Source of the DNA: JAGTVB01 sp964624765
GTDB lineage: Bacteria > Pseudomonadota > Gammaproteobacteria > HK1
Direction of reading: 5' to 3'
Length of the DNA stretch: 10,463 nucleotides
Assembly (NCBI GenBank): GCA_964624765.1
Contig: CAZUZO010000126.1
Coordinates: 1-10,463 of the forward strand
Numbering within the stretch: position 1 is the stretch's first letter; every line of letters begins with the position of its first letter. The position numbers and the translations under genes were made by a program. The notes under the pieces were generated by a model that saw only the letters and a program-made list of their open reading frames with translations, was not told the origin of the DNA and ran no database searches. This document shows positions 7,121-10,463 of this stretch, in pieces.

Positions 7121-8313
7121 GAGATCCTCCCGCGAGTCCTGGGCGTCCCCGCTTGCCGTTGCTGGGATGATGCGCCCGATGCCACGATGGCGCGCAATGC
7201 CTGGCCCAGAGGCACGGGAGGGGCGCCGGCCAGCAGTCTGAGCCGGTCCTGCCAGGTCGAGCGCCCGGCATAGAAACGGCTGATGAGTGGCTCGGGCAAC
7301 CGATAGAAGCGCTCCAGTACGCGGTAGCGTTGATGGGTGGCGCCGGCCAAGAACAGCATACGGTTGAGCATTCGGTCGAACCGATGGCGCTTCCAGGCAG
7401 CGATGGATCGTTGGCGTACCCTTCGATAGATCGCTGCGCTGTCGGTGATCGCCAGCCCCCTCAAGTCGTCCGCGAGACGCACGGCTTCGGGCAATGAGTA
7501 GCCGGTGGTGGGGTGAAACAGCGCCGCACGCAGGCCCGCTCGTGCGACGCCGCCCGCCTCATCCCAGAAGGCATGGATATCGCCGGAGAGCACGATCGGC
7601 AAGATGCCTTCTTCCTCGCCTTCTATGCGCTTCACATACCAGTTGTGACGTTCTGCATAGCGACGGATTTCAGCGCGTAGTGCGCTGCGGTCAAGTTCGG
7701 GCGAGTCGCTGTAGCGTGTATCCTCGATGAGGACGGTTTTGTCCGAGTAGGGTAGGGTATAGACGAACCGGTACCCGTCCCGTTGCGCCACCGTCGCATC
7801 CATCAGGATCGGCCCATCGAGCCCATGGCGATTCTCCAGTACCACCACCTGTCCCAAGAATTTCTGATAACGCAGAACGAGATGGGCGCTTAGGGGATCG
7901 CCTCGCCCATCGATGACCGTCAGGGCGCGCAGGCGGCGCCCGTCGTGCAACACCACCTCATTGGTCGAGACGGCTTGCACGTCGGTGTTCAGCAGCGCGT
8001 GGGTGCCGAGGGCATCGATGACCACACGATGAAGTTGCGAGGAGGTGAGGGAGGAATAGCCGCTGTCGATGTGGCGCGTGAACCGAGGGAACCTCACCTC
8101 GTAGGATGGCCATGAATACGCCACGAAGGGAGCGAGCCAGGCGTATTGCTCCGGTGTTAGGTCCTGTCCGTGCAGCGACCACGTGTGATTGCCGCCAAGA
8201 GATGGGCCCCGCTCGATGAGCGCGAGGCGCAAAGATGGGCGTTGAGTTGCCAGGCGGTAGGCGATGAGACTGTTGGCGAGTCCGCCTCCGACTAGCGCCA
8301 GATCCACTTGCAC
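7117..8313 (-). CDS. crtY: Lycopene beta-cyclase (CrtY)
   Basis: This enzyme cyclises both ends of lycopene to the beta-ionone rings of beta-carotene, using reduced flavin without net redox change. It is the soluble/peripheral CrtY type, not the small membrane CrtYcd type. Its features are the Rossmann motif LVGGGLANSL (7-16), the CrtY signature GGNHTWS (40-46), MDATV...GYRFVYTLP (171-188), LIEDTRYSD (195-203), EEEGILPI (233-240) and HPTTGYSLPEAV (267-278). Several of these blocks closely resemble Pantoea CrtY as I remember it. The length of 398 residues is normal. The GTG start at 8313 follows AAGGGGGA by three bases; a second GTG two codons later is possible. It is first in the crtYIB operon, and its upstream region is only 56 bases before the MITE-like repeat, so its promoter may lie in that repeat or in upstream dacB transcription. 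Confidence 0.94.
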   Translation of the reverse strand: MQVDLALVGGGLANSLIAYRLATQRPSLRLALIERGPSLGGNHTWSLHGQDLTPEQYAWLAPFVAYSWPSYEVRFPRFTRHIDSGYSSLTSSQLHRVVIDALGTHALLNTDVQAVSTNEVVLHDGRRLRALTVIDGRGDPLSAHLVLRYQKFLGQVVVLENRHGLDGPILMDATVAQRDGYRFVYTLPYSDKTVLIEDTRYSDSPELDRSALRAEIRRYAERHNWYVKRIEGEEEGILPIVLSGDIHAFWDEAGGVARAGLRAALFHPTTGYSLPEAVRLADDLRGLAITDSAAIYRRVRQRSIAAWKRHRFDRMLNRMLFLAGATHQRYRVLERFYRLPEPLISRFYAGRSTWQDRLRLLAGAPPVPLGQALRAIVASGASSQQRQAGTPRTRGRIS

Positions 8314-8364
8314 CTGTCCCCCTTAGCCGGTTAGCGATTGCCGAGATGGCTATCGACCGTTTGT

Positions 8365-8368
8365 CTAA
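8365..8368. repeat. Apparent target-site duplication (partner at 8585-8588)
   Basis: CTAA occurs at 8365-8368 and again at 8585-8588, bracketing the right MITE-like copy. The left copy lies one base (C8369) from the element end. The duplication can therefore also be read as 3-bp TAA with an element of 217 bp (8369-8585). CTAA fits the YTAR target preference known for the IS5 subgroup, as does CTAG (95-98) next to the left copy. The minus-strand dacB stop codon TAG lies inside the 8585-8588 copy. Confidence 0.5.
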
Positions 8369-8369
8369 C

Positions 8370-8584
8370 AAGCTGTTCCAAAAAATGTCACGAGCGCCGG
8401 AGTCGCAAGGCGCACAGCGGAGACAAAATCGTCGGGAACGATTTTGAACTGCGTTAAGCTGGCCCCGAAGGGGCGAGCCCCAGGGATGGGGCGAGTAACC
8501 ACCGGAGTGTACAAGGGAGTACAGAGGATGGCGAGCCGCTGTGCAACGCAGCTATGGCCAGCGCAGTCATTCTTGAAACAGCTT
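8370..8584 (+). mobile_element. MITE-like element, right copy (complete)
   Basis: About 215 bp with imperfect terminal inverted repeats. The left end reads AAGCTGTTCCAAAAAATG (8370-8387). The right end (8568-8584), read on the minus strand, is AAGCTGTTTCAAGAATG. CTAA occurs one base outside the left end (8365-8368) and directly at the right end (8585-8588), an apparent target duplication. Inside are a hairpin, AAAATCGT/ACGATTTT (8425-8445), and tandem GC palindromes from about 8462 (GCCCC..GGGGC twice). There is no transposase, so it would have to be moved in trans. The size, termini and YTAR-like target fit a MITE related to IS5-group elements, although I cannot name the parent IS. The first 95 bases are repeated in inverted orientation at 1-94. 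Confidence 0.8.
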
Positions 8585-10075
8585 CTAATGCTTGGCGATC
8601 CAGAGCCTCAGGAGATCATCTTGCAACGCCCGCGCGGAGCGATTCCATCGTTGCGCGGCTTGGATGTCTGTTGGCTTGTGGGTCGGTCGCCTGGTTTCGA
8701 AGTCCGACTGGCGTGCGATATCGTTGACGAAGACCGCGAATAGCAGCGTTTGCCCAGCCTCCCCATGAAGATAACCGGCTATGGTGCTGGCATAACTGAT
8801 GCCCCCCGTCTTGGCCCAGATTCGAAAAGCCGTATCCGGTTCGACCATGCGGCGTCGCAGACTGCCGGTCCATCCTGAAATGGGAAGCAGCGAGATGTAT
8901 CGATTCTTTCCTTGCCAGCGGCGATCGGCATGATTGAGCACCGCGACCGTCTGAGCCGGGGAAAGACGATTCCTGGAAGTGAGTCCAGAGCCGTTCCAGT
9001 ATTGAAAACTGGGGTCCTGTAAAGCGGAGATATGCTGCTGCAGCCAGCCCTTGGTGGTCTGCGCAGCGGCTTCCAGCGATTGACTGTTGCCGCTGAGTTC
9101 TTTAGCGGCCGTGAGCATGATGAGCTCGGCGGTCAGGTTGTTGCTGTATTCGAGGAGGTCTTTGCAGAGGTCCAGCAACGGCCGGCTTTCATGGAACGCT
9201 ACCAGCTCAGTGTCTTTCGGCATTTTCCCAGGTTCGGGTTCGGGTATCTCGATGCCGCTCATGTTGGCAAGTTTTGCGAATAGCGCCGCGGTGTAGCGCC
9301 CCGCGTTTCTGACCGGCAAGGAGTGGGTACCGGATGTGGCCGCCCTCGGGGAGAACCGCCAGAGCGTCGCGTCTTCGCGGGGTTCGTAGGCGAATGTGGA
9401 CCCTCCCGGGGGGGGATCCTCCGCTAGCCCCAGTCGCACCAAAGGCAGGCTTGGTGTGAGGAAAGCCTCTACGATTCCCTGGGTGGCCGATGGCCGCCAG
9501 TGAATCGTCAGTCGGTTGAATTCTGCAGACAGTGCGCTGATTGCGGAATTCCAGGTGCCGTCGGCTTCGAAGCCCTGGTTCAGTTCCGGCGCCTGAAACA
9601 GATCGGTTTCATCGTAGAAGAATCGGCCGCGAATGGCGCGCACGCCGTGCGATTTCAGCATCTGAACCATCTGCATGAGGTCGGAGCTGCTCAACGCCGG
9701 ATCTCCTGTCCCCTTCAAATACAGATCGCCTCGGATCTCGCCCCGCTTGATGTCACCTCGGTATTTGAGCTGTGTGCGAAAACGGTAGTCGTGGCCGAGG
9801 ATCTCCAAGGCGGCCAGTGTGGTGAGGATCTTTGTCACCGAAGCCGGTATGAACGACTGGTCGGCGTTGCGTTTGGCGCGCACTGCCTGTGCCTTAGGAT
9901 CGTAGAGGAGATAGCCCACCTGGCCGAGCGTGAACTCGTACTTCCCGAGAATGTCGCGTTCATGCTGGTAACGAAGAGATGGCTGGTATTCCTTGACCTC
10001 GGTGACCCGCGCCCGCACCGAAGGGAACGCCAGTAGGCATGTGACGAATACGGTCAGGACAATGCGCAGCGGCAT
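8585..10075 (-). CDS. dacB: D-alanyl-D-alanine carboxypeptidase/endopeptidase, PBP4 family (DacB)
   Basis: This periplasmic class C penicillin-binding protein trims the terminal D-Ala from peptidoglycan stem peptides and can cleave cross-links. I chose the ATG at 10073-10075 because it opens directly on a signal peptide (MPLRIVLTVFVTCLLAFPSVRA). A longer in-frame reading to 10141 only adds residues overlapping the OsmC gene. The mature protein has the three active-site motifs of the family: SVTK (about 79-82, nucleophile Ser79), SNN (about 311-313) and KTG (about 422-424). The large insertion between the first two motifs is typical of PBP4. The length of about 496 residues is normal. The start lies two bases after the OsmC stop (TAGcgATG), indicating a two-gene operon. 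The stop codon abuts the MITE-like repeat. A run of eight C residues in the coding strand (9408-9415) is a possible slippage site. Confidence 0.92.
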   Translation of the reverse strand: MPLRIVLTVFVTCLLAFPSVRARVTEVKEYQPSLRYQHERDILGKYEFTLGQVGYLLYDPKAQAVRAKRNADQSFIPASVTKILTTLAALEILGHDYRFRTQLKYRGDIKRGEIRGDLYLKGTGDPALSSSDLMQMVQMLKSHGVRAIRGRFFYDETDLFQAPELNQGFEADGTWNSAISALSAEFNRLTIHWRPSATQGIVEAFLTPSLPLVRLGLAEDPPPGGSTFAYEPREDATLWRFSPRAATSGTHSLPVRNAGRYTAALFAKLANMSGIEIPEPEPGKMPKDTELVAFHESRPLLDLCKDLLEYSNNLTAELIMLTAAKELSGNSQSLEAAAQTTKGWLQQHISALQDPSFQYWNGSGLTSRNRLSPAQTVAVLNHADRRWQGKNRYISLLPISGWTGSLRRRMVEPDTAFRIWAKTGGISYASTIAGYLHGEAGQTLLFAVFVNDIARQSDFETRRPTHKPTDIQAAQRWNRSARALQDDLLRLWIAKH

Positions 10076-10077
10076 CG

Positions 10078-10463
10078 CTAGGATGTTTCCACTTCGATGC
10101 TGAATTCCGGGGGATCCGTGATGTGCTTTTTCACTGCGCAAAGATCGATGGCTCGCAGTATGGATTCCTTGTGCTGTTCGGGGAAACCGCGAGGCAGGGT
10201 CAGAAGCAGTGTCATGTTACGGTAACGCTTTTGAGCAAGGTCAAAATCACAACGCATTTTGAGGTCCAAGCCTTCCGTAGGCAGGTGCCGAGTTTGACAA
10301 AATTGCCATGCGTAAATCCCGGCGCAGGTCGCGATCGAGGCAAGAAAAAGCTGGAAGGGCTCGGGTGCCGACCCTTCGCCTCCGTTTCGCTGCGACTGAT
10401 CGGTGCGGATGTGCATGCCGTCGATGTGGGCATCGACGCGTTTGCCTCCCGGAAAACTCACTT
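10078..10463 (-). CDS. OsmC-family protein (5' end cut by window)
   Basis: OsmC/Ohr-fold proteins are cytoplasmic thiol peroxidases that reduce organic hydroperoxides through two cysteines; many OsmC-like subfamily members remain uncharacterised. The visible 127 residues include the core GGEGSAPEPFQLFLASIATCAGIYAW, with a cysteine in ATCAG, and the second cysteine in AIDLCAVKKHI, so both redox cysteines are present. The frame is still open at the window edge. The first possible codon here is GTG at 10461 within VSFPGGKRVDA, a segment normally preceded by a few more residues. The true start therefore probably lies outside, and only a short N-terminal piece is missing. It ends two bases before dacB and is probably co-transcribed with it. 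Its exact substrate cannot be inferred. Confidence 0.85.
   Translation of the reverse strand, partial: VSFPGGKRVDAHIDGMHIRTDQSQRNGGEGSAPEPFQLFLASIATCAGIYAWQFCQTRHLPTEGLDLKMRCDFDLAQKRYRNMTLLLTLPRGFPEQHKESILRAIDLCAVKKHITDPPEFSIEVETS

Noticed and set aside
8444..8743. 99-residue open frame running from the MITE-like repeat into sequence antisense to dacB
   Set aside because: It is made of repeat sequence followed by dacB antisense; no evidence of a real protein.
9500..10036. 178-residue open frame on the plus strand
   Set aside because: It is antisense to dacB, whose signal peptide and SxxK, SxN and KTG motifs are clear. No recognisable domain.
1..10463. CRISPR arrays, tRNA or rRNA genes
   Set aside because: No regularly spaced direct repeats and no recognisable tRNA or rRNA sequence; the repeats present are inverted and dispersed.

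Overview
The window holds a compact carotenoid (predicted zeaxanthin) gene cluster bounded on both sides by copies of a short transposon-like repeat, followed by two housekeeping/stress genes. The GC-rich, REP-like hairpins, a Pantoea-like lycopene cyclase (CrtY type), a CrtZ hydroxylase and an OsmC-dacB pair point to a proteobacterium, most likely a gammaproteobacterium. The species cannot be fixed from the sequence alone.

Layout. Positions 1-94 are one partial copy of a MITE-like repeat that runs off the left edge. Positions 18-362 (minus) are a small proline/glutamate-rich ORF whose C-terminus is encoded by that repeat. Positions 363-989 carry no convincing gene, but contain REP-like hairpins and a weak promoter candidate. 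On the plus strand follow crtE (GGPP synthase, 990-1946), an ABC-2 type ATPase (1906-2901) overlapping the end of crtE, its membrane partner (2922-4043) and crtZ (4164-4613). Facing them on the minus strand are crtY (8313-7117), crtI (7120-5573) and crtB (5568-4636), tightly packed as one operon. A full MITE-like copy (8370-8584) separates crtY from dacB (minus, 10075-8585). dacB is preceded by an OsmC-family gene that runs off the right edge.

How the genes work together. CrtE makes geranylgeranyl diphosphate, CrtB joins two of these to phytoene, CrtI desaturates phytoene to lycopene, CrtY cyclises lycopene to beta-carotene, and CrtZ hydroxylates this to zeaxanthin. No ketolase (crtW), glucosyltransferase (crtX) or idi is in the window. 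The unusual member is the two-gene ABC exporter between crtE and crtZ, whose ATPase reading frame overlaps crtE. Its cargo is unknown, and a role linked to carotenoid or isoprenoid-lipid placement is only an inference.

The two repeat copies lie in opposite orientations with the same end facing the crt genes, so the pigment-plus-exporter block sits between inverted repeats. The right copy has short terminal inverted repeats and an apparent CTAA target duplication that overlaps the dacB stop codon. This arrangement suggests that the block was, or could be, mobilised or inverted as a unit.
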